Shown here: one piece after another, positions 14,861 to 23,315 of the stretch
Position numbering within the stretch: position 1 is the stretch's first letter
Layout of the letters: the number at the start of each line of letters is the position of its first letter
DNA from: Streptomyces sp. CB01580
GTDB taxonomy: Bacteria > Actinomycetota > Actinomycetes > Streptomycetales > Streptomycetaceae
Reading direction: 5' to 3'
Assembly (NCBI RefSeq): GCF_001905795.1
Contig: NZ_LIXJ01000015.1
Span: 66,455-130,454, forward strand
DNA length: 64,000 bases
Program-made: the position numbers and the translations under genes
Notes under the pieces: model-generated
The model's database searches: none
Told to the model about the DNA's origin: nothing
What the model saw: the letters and a program-made list of their open reading frames with translations, nothing else

Positions 14861-16576
14861 ATGACCGAGAAATCAGCGAAACCGGAGTACGCGACCGGCC
14901 GGGACACGACCGGCCCGGGAGCCGCGGACCCGACGGGCCCGTCCGCGACCGGTCCGGACACGGGAGCGCCGGGCAAGGGGCCGGACGCGCCCTCGCCCGG
15001 CCTCGGACCGAGGGCGGCGGACGGCCCTTCGGACGGTTCGCCGTCCCCGTTGCCGACGCTCCTGGAAGCGGTGCTGAGCATCGGCGACGACCTCGAACTG
15101 CGCGCCACCCTCCAGCAGATAGTGGACACGGCGACCGCCCTGACCGGCGCCCGGTACGGCGCGCTCGGCGTGCTCGACCCCGGATCCGGCACTATCGGCG
15201 AGCTGTTCACCTCGGGCATCGACGACGCCGGGCGCCGCCGCATCGGCGCCTTCCCGGACGGTCGCACGGGGATGCTCGGCGCCCTCGTCGCCGACCCGCG
15301 ACCGCTGCGCTCCGACGACCTGCCCGCCGACCCGCGCTCCAGCGGCGTACCGCCTGGCCATCCGGTGATGCGCACCTTCCTCGGGGCGCCGCTGCGCGTC
15401 CAGGACCGGGTCTTCGGCAATCTCTACCTCGCCGAGAAGCGCGACGGCCGCTTCACCGACACGGACATGGCGCTGCTGCGGGTGCTGGCCTCGCGCGCCG
15501 GGACCGCGATCGGCAACGCGCGGCTGTACGAGGAGGCCCGGCAGCGGGAACGCTGGATCGAGGGGGCGGCCGCCGTCACCACCACCCTGCTGACCGGAGG
15601 CAACGCGGCCGACGCGCTGATGACCGTCGCCGAGGCGGCCCGGACGCTCGCCGACGCCAACGCCGGGGTGATCCTCCAGCCGACCGAGGAGGGCGGCATG
15701 GAGATCGTCACCGCGTCCACGCGCGACGACCCGGCCGGGATCGTCGGCGCGACCATCGAGCCCGGCTCCCCCGTACTGGTCCAACTGCTGGGCGGAGAGC
15801 CGGTGTTCATCGACGACTCGGCGACCGACCCGCGGATGACGACGCATGTGCGGTCGCGGTTCGGGCCCAGCATGATGCTTCCGTTGCAGAGCGGCGGGCG
15901 GCTGATCGGCACCCTCGCCCTGCCCCGGCGGCGCGGCGGCCCCCCGTACACGCCCCTGGACCGCCGGCTGGCCACGCAGTTCGCCTCGCAGGCCGCGCTC
16001 GCCCTGGTCCTGGCGGACGCGCAGCACAACCGGGAACAGCTCGCGGTGTACGAGGACCGGGACCGGATCGCCCGCGATCTGCACGACCTCGTCGTCCAGC
16101 GGCTGTTCGCGACCGAGATGATGCTGGAGTCGACCCGCCGCAGGGCTCCTTCGCCGGAGACGGACGAACTGCTCGACCAGGCCGTGGACGAACTGGACTC
16201 CACCATCCAGGAGGTGCGGACGGCGATCTTCGCCCTCCAGCAGCCACCGGCGGAGGCCCCCACCACCTTCCGCGGCCGGGTGCTGCGGGAGACCGGGGGC
16301 GCCGCCGCCGTCCTCGGCTTCCAGCCGTCGGTGCACTTCGACGGTGCCGTCGACGCGCTGGTGCGGGAGACGGTGGAGCGAGAGCTGCTCGCCGCGCTGC
16401 GGAGCGCGCTCGCCGCCGCGCACCGGCGTACGGGGGTGTCGACGATCGAGGTCGAGGTGGACGCGACGGTCGTGGGAGCGGACGGGCGGCCCGCGGTGCG
16501 GCTGGTGGTGGCCGACGACGGCCGCGAGGAGGACGGCTTGCGCTCGTCGACCGTCACCTGGCAGGCACCGCTCTGA
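14861..16576 (+). CDS. GAF-domain sensor kinase-like protein with degenerate ATPase domain
   Basis: A 571-residue protein of the DevS/DosS type. A low-complexity Gly/Pro/Asp N-terminus (1-65) is followed by two GAF domains (about 70-220, with ARYGALGVLDP and FLGAPLRVQDRVFGNLYL, and 230-380, with RSRFGPSMMLPLQSGGRLIG). Then comes a HisKA_3 dimerisation segment, DRIARDLHDLVVQRLFA, with the phosphoacceptor His at about residue 408. The ATPase part is abnormal: the N-box has ELLAALRSALAAAH instead of an Asn-containing EALxNVxRHA, only VVADDG resembles a G-box, and the glycine-rich G2 box is missing before the stop. It may sense through GAF but is unlikely to autophosphorylate alone. No response regulator gene is adjacent. 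It follows mbl closely. Confidence 0.82.
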   Translation: MTEKSAKPEYATGRDTTGPGAADPTGPSATGPDTGAPGKGPDAPSPGLGPRAADGPSDGSPSPLPTLLEAVLSIGDDLELRATLQQIVDTATALTGARYGALGVLDPGSGTIGELFTSGIDDAGRRRIGAFPDGRTGMLGALVADPRPLRSDDLPADPRSSGVPPGHPVMRTFLGAPLRVQDRVFGNLYLAEKRDGRFTDTDMALLRVLASRAGTAIGNARLYEEARQRERWIEGAAAVTTTLLTGGNAADALMTVAEAARTLADANAGVILQPTEEGGMEIVTASTRDDPAGIVGATIEPGSPVLVQLLGGEPVFIDDSATDPRMTTHVRSRFGPSMMLPLQSGGRLIGTLALPRRRGGPPYTPLDRRLATQFASQAALALVLADAQHNREQLAVYEDRDRIARDLHDLVVQRLFATEMMLESTRRRAPSPETDELLDQAVDELDSTIQEVRTAIFALQQPPAEAPTTFRGRVLRETGGAAAVLGFQPSVHFDGAVDALVRETVERELLAALRSALAAAHRRTGVSTIEVEVDATVVGADGRPAVRLVVADDGREEDGLRSSTVTWQAPL

Positions 16577-16678
16577 GGGGAACCGTCACCGGCGGTGGCC
16601 GCTCCGAGCGGACCGTCACCGGGCGGACGCCGGTCCGGGCAGCCGCACCGGCCGGCGGACGGGATCCGGACGGCGACC

Positions 16679-17110
16679 TCAGCGGGCGGGCGCCGCCCTG
16701 AGCGCGACCCGGGTGTTGGAGTGCGCGACGCCGGCCTCCCGCTTGAGCCTGCGCAGCAGACCGTCCAGGGCGGCGGTGTCGGCGACGGTGGCCCGGACGA
16801 GGTAGTCGTGGCCGCCGGTCACGTGCACCACCTCGGTGATGCCGGGAAGGGCGAGCACGGCCCGTTCGAACGTCTCGTTCGTCGTGTCGATCCGCAGCGT
16901 CACGTCGATGAACACGACCAGGCCCGTGCGGGTGTCGGCGGCCGGATCGATGATCACGGTGAATCCGCGGATCACGCCGTCGCGGCGCAGCCTGCGCACC
17001 CGGTCCGCGGCGGCGTTGGCGCTGAGCCCGACCCGAACGCCCAGATCGCGGTACGAGATCCGGGCGTCCTCCTGGAGGATGCCGAGGATTTCCCTGTCCA
17101 GACGGTCCAT
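16679..17110 (-). CDS. Lrp/AsnC family transcriptional regulator
   Basis: Feast/famine regulator of 143 residues. The N-terminal winged helix is MDRLDREILGILQEDARIS, YRDLGVRVGLSANAAADRVR and RLRRDGVIRGFTVIIDP. The C-terminal RAM domain has FIDVTLR, VHVTGGHDYLVRATVAD and ALDGLLRRLKREAGVAHSNT. Such proteins form octamers that respond to amino acids. The gene normally faced by this regulator appears to be missing: the divergent side now holds only a narK remnant. The intergenic bases 17111-17180 are AT-richer (TTGTGGATTGTTTCGGATGAATAG) and probably carry its own operator. Start ATG 17110. Confidence 0.9.
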   Translation of the reverse strand: MDRLDREILGILQEDARISYRDLGVRVGLSANAAADRVRRLRRDGVIRGFTVIIDPAADTRTGLVVFIDVTLRIDTTNETFERAVLALPGITEVVHVTGGHDYLVRATVADTAALDGLLRRLKREAGVAHSNTRVALRAAPAR

Positions 17111-17262
17111 ACCGCGATTGTCCCAGGATTCGGCCTGTTTGAGCCCTTGTGGATTGTTTCGGATGAATAGCCGGGATTTTGCAGGCCGCTTCGATCGCCC
17201 GACGCACCCGGTCGCCGTTCCGGAGCGTCGTCGCCACGTGCCGTTGCGCGGTGCCGTTGCAG

Positions 17263-17775
17263 GTCGGTTCGCTGGGCCGGATCCCGGTGGGCGCGCTCAC
17301 CGACAAGTACGGGGCACGACTGATGTTCCCGCTGGTCTCGGCGCTCACGGTGGTTCCCGTCCTGCTGCTGATCCCGGCGAAGGACTCGTACGGTGCGATG
17401 CTCGTCGTGGGGTTTCTGCTGGGCCTGGGCGGCACGACGTTCGCGATCGGCATCCCGCTGGTCAACTCGTGGTTCCCGGCCGCCGAGCGGGGGCTCGCGC
17501 TCGGGGTGTTCGGCATGGGGATGGGCGGGGTCGCCCTGTCCGGGTACTTCACCCCGCGGATCGCCGCGCACGGCGCGGACCTGCCGTTCCTGGTGGTCGC
17601 CGCGGCGCTCGTGGTCCACGCGGCACTGGCCGCCGTACTGATCCGGGACCGCCCCGACCGGCCGGTGCCGACCACCTCCCTGGCCCACCGGCTGGGCACG
17701 GCGACGCGGCTGCGGGTCACCTGGGAGCTGTCGGCGCTGTACGCGATCGGCTTCGGCGGCATCGTCGCGTTCGGG
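17263..17775 (+). pseudogene. narK: Remnant of a NarK/NNP-type nitrate transporter (both ends missing)
   Basis: A 171-codon internal piece of a major-facilitator nitrate/nitrite porter. Readable blocks are VGSLGRIPVGALTDKYGARL (MFS motif between helices 2 and 3), GGTTFAIGIPLVNSWFPA (nitrate signature region), GLALGVFGMGMGGVALSGYF and LSALYAIGFGGIVAFG. Homology stops abruptly at GTC 17263 and GGG 17775, while the open frame runs on into unrelated sequence on each side. A whole transporter would have about 400-430 residues and 12 helices. Here only about five helices remain, and there is no credible start with a ribosome site. The 3' break coincides with the sequence CAGCACTAG (17777-17785), the end of a dispersed repeat seen elsewhere in the window. 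Deletion is the simplest reading. Confidence 0.85.
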
Positions 17776-17776
17776 G

Positions 17777-17785
17777 CAGCACTAG
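17777..17785. repeat. Half-copy of the CTAG-bounded palindromic repeat at the narK break
   Basis: CAGCACTAG, identical to the right end of the complete repeat at 58688-58741, begins two bases after the last narK-like codon. Nine bases is short, so identity by descent is an inference supported by the position at a deletion junction. Confidence 0.4.
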
Positions 17786-17825
17786 CCCGCCCCGCGTCGC
17801 CCTCCAGGTCGTTAGGGTCGGCCGG

Positions 17826-19316
17826 ATGACGCCTCTTCTGCCGCTGCCCGCCGACGCCTCCGTACGCGAGGCCGTCCGGTTCGGCGCACATTCGCTGACG
17901 TACGAACGGCTGGACGCCGCCTCCGCCCGGCTCGCCGCGCGGCTCGCCGGAGCCGGGCGGGTCGCCGTCTGGGCCACCCCCACGCCACGGACCGTGGTCG
18001 CCGTCGTGGCGGCGCTGCGGGCCGGGGTGCCCGCCGTGCCGCTCAACCCGAGGACGGGGACGCGCGAACTCGGGCACATCGTGGCCGACAGCGAGCCCGG
18101 CGTGGTGCTGGCCGGGGCGGACGACACGCTGCCGCCCGTCCTGGACGCGCCGGTCCGTATCGACGTCGGCATCGAGCCGTACGGCGACGACGACGCGGCA
18201 CCCGGCGGCGAGGGCGGCGGCGCCGCGACCCCGTTGCCGGAACCGTCCCCCGAGTCCCCCGCGCTGATCGTCTACACCTCCGGCACCACGGGCCCGCCCA
18301 AGGGCGCGGTCCTGCCCCGGCGGGCGATCGCCGCCTCGCTGGACGCGCTGGCGGACGCCTGGCAGTGGACCGGCGACGACGTGCTCGTCCACGCCCTGCC
18401 GCTGTTCCACGTCCACGGGCTGATCCTGGGCGTGCTCGGGCCGCTGCGCCGCGGCGGATCGGTGCGGCATCTGGGGAGGTTCTCCACCGACGGGGTGGCC
18501 CGGGAACTGTCGTCCGGCGGCACGATGCTGTTCGGCGTGCCGACGATGTACCACCGGCTGGCCGAGGCCCTGGACGGCTCCGGCCCGGAGGCGGCCGGGC
18601 TGGCGAAGGCACTGGCCGGGGCCCGGCTGCTGGTGTCCGGTTCGGCGGCGCTGCCGGTGCACGACCACGAGCGGATCGCGGCGGCGACCGGCCGCCGGGT
18701 GATCGAGCGCTACGGCATGACGGAGACCCTGATGAACACCGGGGTCCGGGCCGACGGCGAGCCGCGCCCCGGCACGGTCGGCGCGCCCCTGGCCGGTGTC
18801 GGACTGCGCCTGGTCGACGAGGACGGCACCGTCCTCACCGGCAGCGGCCCGGAGACCATCGGCGAGATCCAGGTGCGCGGCCCGAACCTCTTCACCGGCT
18901 ACCTCAACCGCCCCGACGCCACGGCCGCCGCGCTCACCGCCGACGGCTGGTTCCGCACCGGCGACATGGCCACCCGGGACGCCGACGGCTATGTGCGGAT
19001 CGTCGGCCGCAAGGCCACCGACCTGATCAAGAGCGGCGGCTACAAGATCGGCGCGGGCGAGATCGAGAACGCGCTCCTGGACCACCCCGGTGTCCGCGAG
19101 GCCGCCGTCACCGGGGAGCCGGACCCGGATCTGGGCGAGCGGATCGTCGCGTGGGTGGTGCCGGCCGACCCCGCCGCTCCCCCGGCAAAGGGCGAGCTCG
19201 CGGACCATGTCGCCGCGCAGCTGGCCCCGCACAAGCGCCCGCGCACGGTGCGCTATCTGGAGGCGCTGCCCCGCAACGACCTGGGCAAGATCATGAAGCG
19301 GTCGCTGCGTCCCTGA
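17826..19316 (+). CDS. matB: Malonyl-CoA synthetase (acyl-adenylate-forming)
   Basis: An ANL-superfamily enzyme of 496 residues that joins malonate or methylmalonate to CoA using ATP, supplying polyketide extender units. It resembles S. coelicolor MatB (SCO2444) along its length as I remember it: HSLTYERLDAASARLAARL near the start, the AMP-binding P-loop VYTSGTTGPPKGAVLPRR, LFHVHGLILGVLGPLRRGGS, TMLFGVPTMYHRLAE, VIERYGMTETLMNT, GWFRTGDMATRD and the C-terminal catalytic Lys in PRNDLGKIMKR. The start ATG 17826 lies 40 bases after the narK deletion point, so its upstream promoter may have been changed by that event. It is convergent with an MFS exporter. Confidence 0.92.
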   Translation: MTPLLPLPADASVREAVRFGAHSLTYERLDAASARLAARLAGAGRVAVWATPTPRTVVAVVAALRAGVPAVPLNPRTGTRELGHIVADSEPGVVLAGADDTLPPVLDAPVRIDVGIEPYGDDDAAPGGEGGGAATPLPEPSPESPALIVYTSGTTGPPKGAVLPRRAIAASLDALADAWQWTGDDVLVHALPLFHVHGLILGVLGPLRRGGSVRHLGRFSTDGVARELSSGGTMLFGVPTMYHRLAEALDGSGPEAAGLAKALAGARLLVSGSAALPVHDHERIAAATGRRVIERYGMTETLMNTGVRADGEPRPGTVGAPLAGVGLRLVDEDGTVLTGSGPETIGEIQVRGPNLFTGYLNRPDATAAALTADGWFRTGDMATRDADGYVRIVGRKATDLIKSGGYKIGAGEIENALLDHPGVREAAVTGEPDPDLGERIVAWVVPADPAAPPAKGELADHVAAQLAPHKRPRTVRYLEALPRNDLGKIMKRSLRP

Positions 19317-19417
19317 CCGGCGGCCGACGGGGGCCGCGTCCGCCCGTGCGGGGGCCGCGTCCGACGGTCCCCGCCGGCGCGCCGGGGCCGTACCCACGGC
19401 CGGGACGGGGGCCGGTG

Positions 19418-20713
19418 TCACGGCCGGGGGTCCTTCGCGTCGTACCGGGCGAATCCGCGCCACCGCAGCCCCAGCAGCGACACGGCGAGGACACAGGCGA
19501 TCCCGCCCCCGGTCACGGCCACACCGGGCGAGGCCAGGTCGGAGACCGAACCGGCCAGGAAGTCGCCGAGGCGGGGACCGCCCGCCACGACGACGATGAA
19601 CACGCCCTGGAGCCGTCCGCGCATCTCGTCCGGCACCGCCGCCTGGAGCATGGTGTTCCGGAAGACCATCGAGGTGGTGTCCGCGCATCCGGCGAGCGCC
19701 AGGAAGAGCAGCCCGAGCCAGAGCTGACGGGTCAGCCCGAACAGCGCGATCGCCGTGCCCCAGGAGGCGACGGCGAGGAGCACGGCGAGGCCGTGGCGGC
19801 GGATGCGTCCCAGCCACCCCGAGAACACCCCGCCGAGCAGTGCCCCCAGCGCCGGGGCCGCGACCAGCAGGCCGGTGGTCCTCGCGTCGCCGCCGTACCA
19901 GGCCACGGCGACGACGGGGAACAGGGCCCGGGGATGGGCCAGCACCATGGCGCACAGGTCGGTGAGGAACGTCATCCGCAGATTGGGCCTGGCCCCCAGG
20001 AACCGCAGCCCGTCCGCGACGGAGGCCCTGCCCGGGCCGTCCTCCCCGTTCTGCGCGACCGGGCGGTCCGGCAGCATCGAGGGCAGCCGCCACATCGCGT
20101 ACAGCGAGGCGGTGAAGGTGACGGCGTCGACGGTGTACGCGGCCCGGTAGCCCCACCAGCCGACGAGGAGCCCGCCGAGCATCGGCCCGATCAGGGTGCC
20201 GGTGGTGCTGGTGATGGAACTGAGGGCGTTGGCGGCGGGCAGCTGCTCGGCCGGCAGCAGCCGGGCGATCATCGAGCTGCGGGCCGGTGAGTTGATCGCG
20301 AAACAGGCCGCCTGGAGCGCGACGACCGCGTACAGCAGCCCCACCTGTTCCACCCCCGCGACGGCGGCGGCGACCAGCACGAGGGAGAGCACGAACGACC
20401 CCGCCGCACTGGCCAGCCCCAGCTTGCGCCGGTCGAGGGTGTCGGCGACGGCGCCTCCGTACAGTCCGAAGACCACCAGCGGCACGAACGAGCAGAAGCC
20501 GATGAGTCCGACCGAGAAGGCGGACCCGGTGATGTCGTAGACCTGGAGCGACACGGCGAGCGCCGTCATCCCCTGCCCGATCCAGGAGACCGTGTTGCCG
20601 AACCAGAGCCGCCGGTAGTCGGGAGAGGTGCGCAGGGGCGTGAGGTCGGCGAGTATGCGGCGGCGGGCGGGCTCGTCGGCCGCCTCCTCGTCCTTCGGGG
20701 CTGTTTCGGTCAC
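19418..20713 (-). CDS. MFS transporter, EntS-like
   Basis: Twelve-helix exporter of 431 residues. The N-terminal region RTSPDYRRLWFGNTVSWIGQ and LIGFCSFVPLVVFGLYGGAV followed by ADTLDRRKLGL (motif A) mark the EntS/MFS_3 type, whose members export siderophores or drugs. A second recognisable loop is SPARSSMIARLLPAEQLPAA. Start GTG 20713 lies only 18 bases downstream of the stop of an ABC exporter gene on the same strand, so the two probably form one operon. No ribosome site is obvious, and translational coupling is likely. The substrate cannot be read. No siderophore synthesis genes are in view. Confidence 0.88.
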   Translation of the reverse strand: MTETAPKDEEAADEPARRRILADLTPLRTSPDYRRLWFGNTVSWIGQGMTALAVSLQVYDITGSAFSVGLIGFCSFVPLVVFGLYGGAVADTLDRRKLGLASAAGSFVLSLVLVAAAVAGVEQVGLLYAVVALQAACFAINSPARSSMIARLLPAEQLPAANALSSITSTTGTLIGPMLGGLLVGWWGYRAAYTVDAVTFTASLYAMWRLPSMLPDRPVAQNGEDGPGRASVADGLRFLGARPNLRMTFLTDLCAMVLAHPRALFPVVAVAWYGGDARTTGLLVAAPALGALLGGVFSGWLGRIRRHGLAVLLAVASWGTAIALFGLTRQLWLGLLFLALAGCADTTSMVFRNTMLQAAVPDEMRGRLQGVFIVVVAGGPRLGDFLAGSVSDLASPGVAVTGGGIACVLAVSLLGLRWRGFARYDAKDPRP

Positions 20714-20731
20714 ACAGGATGGTAACGACTG

Positions 20732-22660
20732 TCATGCACCCGTCGATCGGGGTTTCTCCTCGCGCTCGTGTGCGTGGTGCCGGAAGAGCGTGGTGTAGAG
20801 CCCGTCGTGGCCGAGGAGCTGGGGGTGGGTGCCCGATTCGACCAGGCGTCCCTCGTCGAGGACGAGGATGCGGTCGGCGTCGGGGGCGAGGGCGAGGTCG
20901 TGGGTGATGACGAGCGTGGTGCGGCCGTGGGCGAGGCGCTTGAGGGGGGTGATGATGCGTCGCGCGGCGAGGGTGTCGAGGCCGGTGGTGGGTTCGTCGA
21001 GGAGGAGGACAGGGGCGTCGCGGAGCATGGCGCGGGCGATGGCGATGCGCTGGAGCTGGCCGCCGGAGAGGCGGGAGGTGCCGGGCGAGATGACGGTGTC
21101 GTAGCCGTCGGGCAGGGCGCGGATGAACCGGTCGGCGTCGGCGGCCCGCGCGGCCTCGACGACGTCGTCGTGGTGAGGTGCGCGGTCGCGTCCGCAGGCG
21201 ATGTTCCTCTCGATGGTGTCGTGCAGGACGAGGGTTTCCTGGGGCAGCAGGGTGACGTTGGCGCGCAGCCGGGCCAGGGGCATGCGGTCGACGGGGATGC
21301 CGTCGAGGCGGATGGTGCCGGTGTCGGGGTCGTAGAAGCGCAGGAGGAGCGCGGCGAGGGTCGATTTGCCCGCACCGCTGGGGCCGGTGATGACGACGAG
21401 TTCGCCGGGGCTCGCGGTGAACGAGAGGTCCCGCAGCACGGGTTCGCTGCCTCCGGGGTAACGGAACCGGACGCGGGACACCTCCACCTCGCCCCGCGCC
21501 CGGCCCGCGGGCAGGGGGCAGTCGGGGCCGACGACGGGGTCGGTGACGGTGGGCGGGGTGTCGAGGATCTCCAGGAGGCGTTCGGCCCCGGCGGTCGCGG
21601 CGGTGGCGGTCAGACCGAGCTGCCCCAGGGAACGGATGGGCGGGTAGAGGTAGCCGATGAACGCGGCGAACGCCAGCAGCTGTCCCAGGGTCATCCGCCC
21701 CTCGGAGATCTCCCACGCGCCCAGGCCGATGATGGTCAGGACGCACAACGTCTCCAGGACCTCGACGAGTTGTTCGTAGAACTCGGTCAGCCGCACCGCC
21801 CGCACGGACGTCCGCAGCCGGATGAGCGCCCTGCCGAGCAGCCGTTCCTCCTCGGCACGCTGCCGGTTGTACGCCTGTGTCATGACGACGTTGACCAGGG
21901 TCTCCTCGACCACCGCGGTGATCGCCCCGTCCGCCGCGCGTCCGCGCCGCGACACCGCCCGCAGCGGCCCGGCGAACCGGCGGGTGGTGAACCAGAACAG
22001 CGGGACCATGAGGAAGGTGGCCAGGGCCAGGTCCCAGCGCAGCCACAACGCTGCCGCCGCGTAGAAGACGGTGCTGAAGAGGGCCGAGGCCGCCCCCACG
22101 ATCCCGGTCACCACCAGCGCCTCGATCGCCTCGACATCGCCCGTCAGCCGTTCGACCAGGTCACCGCGCCGGTTCGCCTGGTAGAAGTGGGGCGGCAGCG
22201 TCTGCAGATGGCCGAAGACCCGTGCCCGCAGCCGGAGTACGAAGCGCTCCGCGGTCCACGCCGCCAGCGAATTGCCCAGATACCCCGTCACGGCTCCCGC
22301 GACCGCCACCACCAGCCACAACCCCGCGGGGCGCCAGAACGCGCTGACCGACCCCTGTCCCAGCGCCGTATCGGTCAGTTCCGCGAACAGCAGCACCGTC
22401 ACCGTCTCCGCGACGGCGGACAGCACCGCGCACACGAAGACCAGCACCAGCCACCAGCGATCCCTCCGCGTCAACGGCCAGAAACGCCGGAACGCCTTCC
22501 AGACACCGATCGGATCGGTACGGACCGGGACGTCCGACACCGCGTCCCCGCGGCCGCCCGCGCCCGCGCCCGCGCGGAGACGATCGTCGAGGGAGGGTCC
22601 GTCGCCGGGAAAGGGGCCGTCGGCGGGCACCGAACGGCCCGCGGAACCACGCAGCACCAT
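20732..22660 (-). CDS. ABC exporter, fused membrane and ATPase domains
   Basis: Half-transporter of about 642 residues, N-terminal permease with six helices (VLVFVCAVLSAVAETVTVLL, GLWLVVAVAGAVTGYLGNSL and others) then an ATPase. The ATPase is canonical: Walker A GPSGAGKSTLAALLLRF, Q-loop LLPQETLVLHD, signature LSGGQLQRIAIARAM, Walker B APVLLLDEPTTGLD with Glu, and H-loop VITHDL. With an intact site it probably acts as a homodimer, exporting a lipid or drug. ATG 22660 was chosen. The frame also runs back to 22753, and GTG 22551 (VSDVPVRTDP) is another possible start. It is followed by an EntS-like MFS gene 18 bases downstream. Confidence 0.87.
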   Translation of the reverse strand: MVLRGSAGRSVPADGPFPGDGPSLDDRLRAGAGAGGRGDAVSDVPVRTDPIGVWKAFRRFWPLTRRDRWWLVLVFVCAVLSAVAETVTVLLFAELTDTALGQGSVSAFWRPAGLWLVVAVAGAVTGYLGNSLAAWTAERFVLRLRARVFGHLQTLPPHFYQANRRGDLVERLTGDVEAIEALVVTGIVGAASALFSTVFYAAAALWLRWDLALATFLMVPLFWFTTRRFAGPLRAVSRRGRAADGAITAVVEETLVNVVMTQAYNRQRAEEERLLGRALIRLRTSVRAVRLTEFYEQLVEVLETLCVLTIIGLGAWEISEGRMTLGQLLAFAAFIGYLYPPIRSLGQLGLTATAATAGAERLLEILDTPPTVTDPVVGPDCPLPAGRARGEVEVSRVRFRYPGGSEPVLRDLSFTASPGELVVITGPSGAGKSTLAALLLRFYDPDTGTIRLDGIPVDRMPLARLRANVTLLPQETLVLHDTIERNIACGRDRAPHHDDVVEAARAADADRFIRALPDGYDTVISPGTSRLSGGQLQRIAIARAMLRDAPVLLLDEPTTGLDTLAARRIITPLKRLAHGRTTLVITHDLALAPDADRILVLDEGRLVESGTHPQLLGHDGLYTTLFRHHAHEREEKPRSTGA

Positions 22661-22801
22661 GAGCGTCACGTCACGTCGCACGAACACTGGGGCTATGGAC
22701 CGGCTCCATAGACACGGACCCAAAAAACGGGAGGCCGACCCGCGCCGGAGCACGAGCCGCCTCGAATCGGGGACGAAGGTCAGAGATGAGGGTCGGTGAC
22801 C

Positions 22802-22945
22802 CTAGCGGCGTCCGCCATGCCTGCGGTAGCCACCGTGGTCACGGTATCCGCGCCCGCGGCCCCGACCGCGCCCATAGCCGTCGCCATGACCGTCGCCGTG
22901 ACCGTGCTCCCTGACCCTGTGGTCGAAGATGCTACGAACCTTCAT
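22802..22945 (-). CDS. Gly/His/Arg-rich micro-protein
   Basis: A 47-residue protein beginning MKVRSIFDHRVREHGHGDGH, then alternating Gly with His, Asp, Tyr and Arg (GYGRGRGRGRGYRDHGGYRR). The case for a real gene is the near-perfect ribosome site GAAGGAGG five bases before ATG 22943-22945 and an AT-rich promoter-like region upstream. Eight His and two Tyr in a flexible Gly background could bind metal. The pattern also resembles Gly/Arg-rich RNA-binding tails. It lies beside a multicopper oxidase patch, which makes a metal role worth testing. I do not recognise a family. Confidence 0.6.
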   Translation of the reverse strand: MKVRSIFDHRVREHGHGDGHGDGYGRGRGRGRGYRDHGGYRRHGGRR

Positions 22946-23315
22946 CTTCGCCTCCTTCGGAGGACTTGTCGCACCGCTCCTTGCTTCTGCAGCGGCACTA
23001 CCGACACTACGACGACCCCTCACGACCAACAAGTCATAAAAGCCACTATTCGGCTAAAGGCACTAAATGCCGCACATCGCCTGACCGTTGCCCCAGGTCA
23101 CAGCCCGCGAACGCGCCGGACCCGCGCGCCGACGGCCTTTCAGACACCTCGCCCTCACCCAGGGCACCATTCACCTTTGCCCAGGACAACGTTCCGGCCG
23201 GCCCCTCGCGACCACACCCGCCCCGCCCGGACCCTCCGGCCGCCGGAATACCCCCTCCCCGTACCATGGGGGCGGGTCCGGCAGCCGCAGAGCCGGACGG
23301 GGAACGGAGACCGAC
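22946..23315. other. Divergent intergenic region with AT-rich segment
   Basis: A 370-bp gap without a credible gene. 23020-23075 is unusually AT-rich, with short inverted pieces such as GGCACTAAATGCC, and is the likely promoter of the micro-protein. At 23246-23271, ATACCCCCT followed by a C-tract, TACCAT and GGGGG resembles the C/G-tract layout of CsoR copper operators, but the spacing does not match a textbook site. It is 45 bases upstream of the next gene. Confidence 0.4.

Noticed and set aside
19320..19417. Repeat GGGGGCCGCGTCCG between matB and the MFS gene as a mobile element
   Set aside because: Just two short GC-rich copies between convergent genes. Ordinary low complexity is sufficient.
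16554..22046. Very long minus-strand open frame spanning lrp, narK, matB and the MFS gene
   Set aside because: Its translation is Arg/Pro/Gly-rich shadow sequence opposite well-supported genes. Long antisense frames without stops are normal at this GC content.
22560..22801. Coding extension of the ABC exporter upstream of 22660
   Set aside because: No ribosome site; the extension is Gly/Ala/Arg-rich and lacks family similarity, so ATG 22660 was kept with a note on alternatives.
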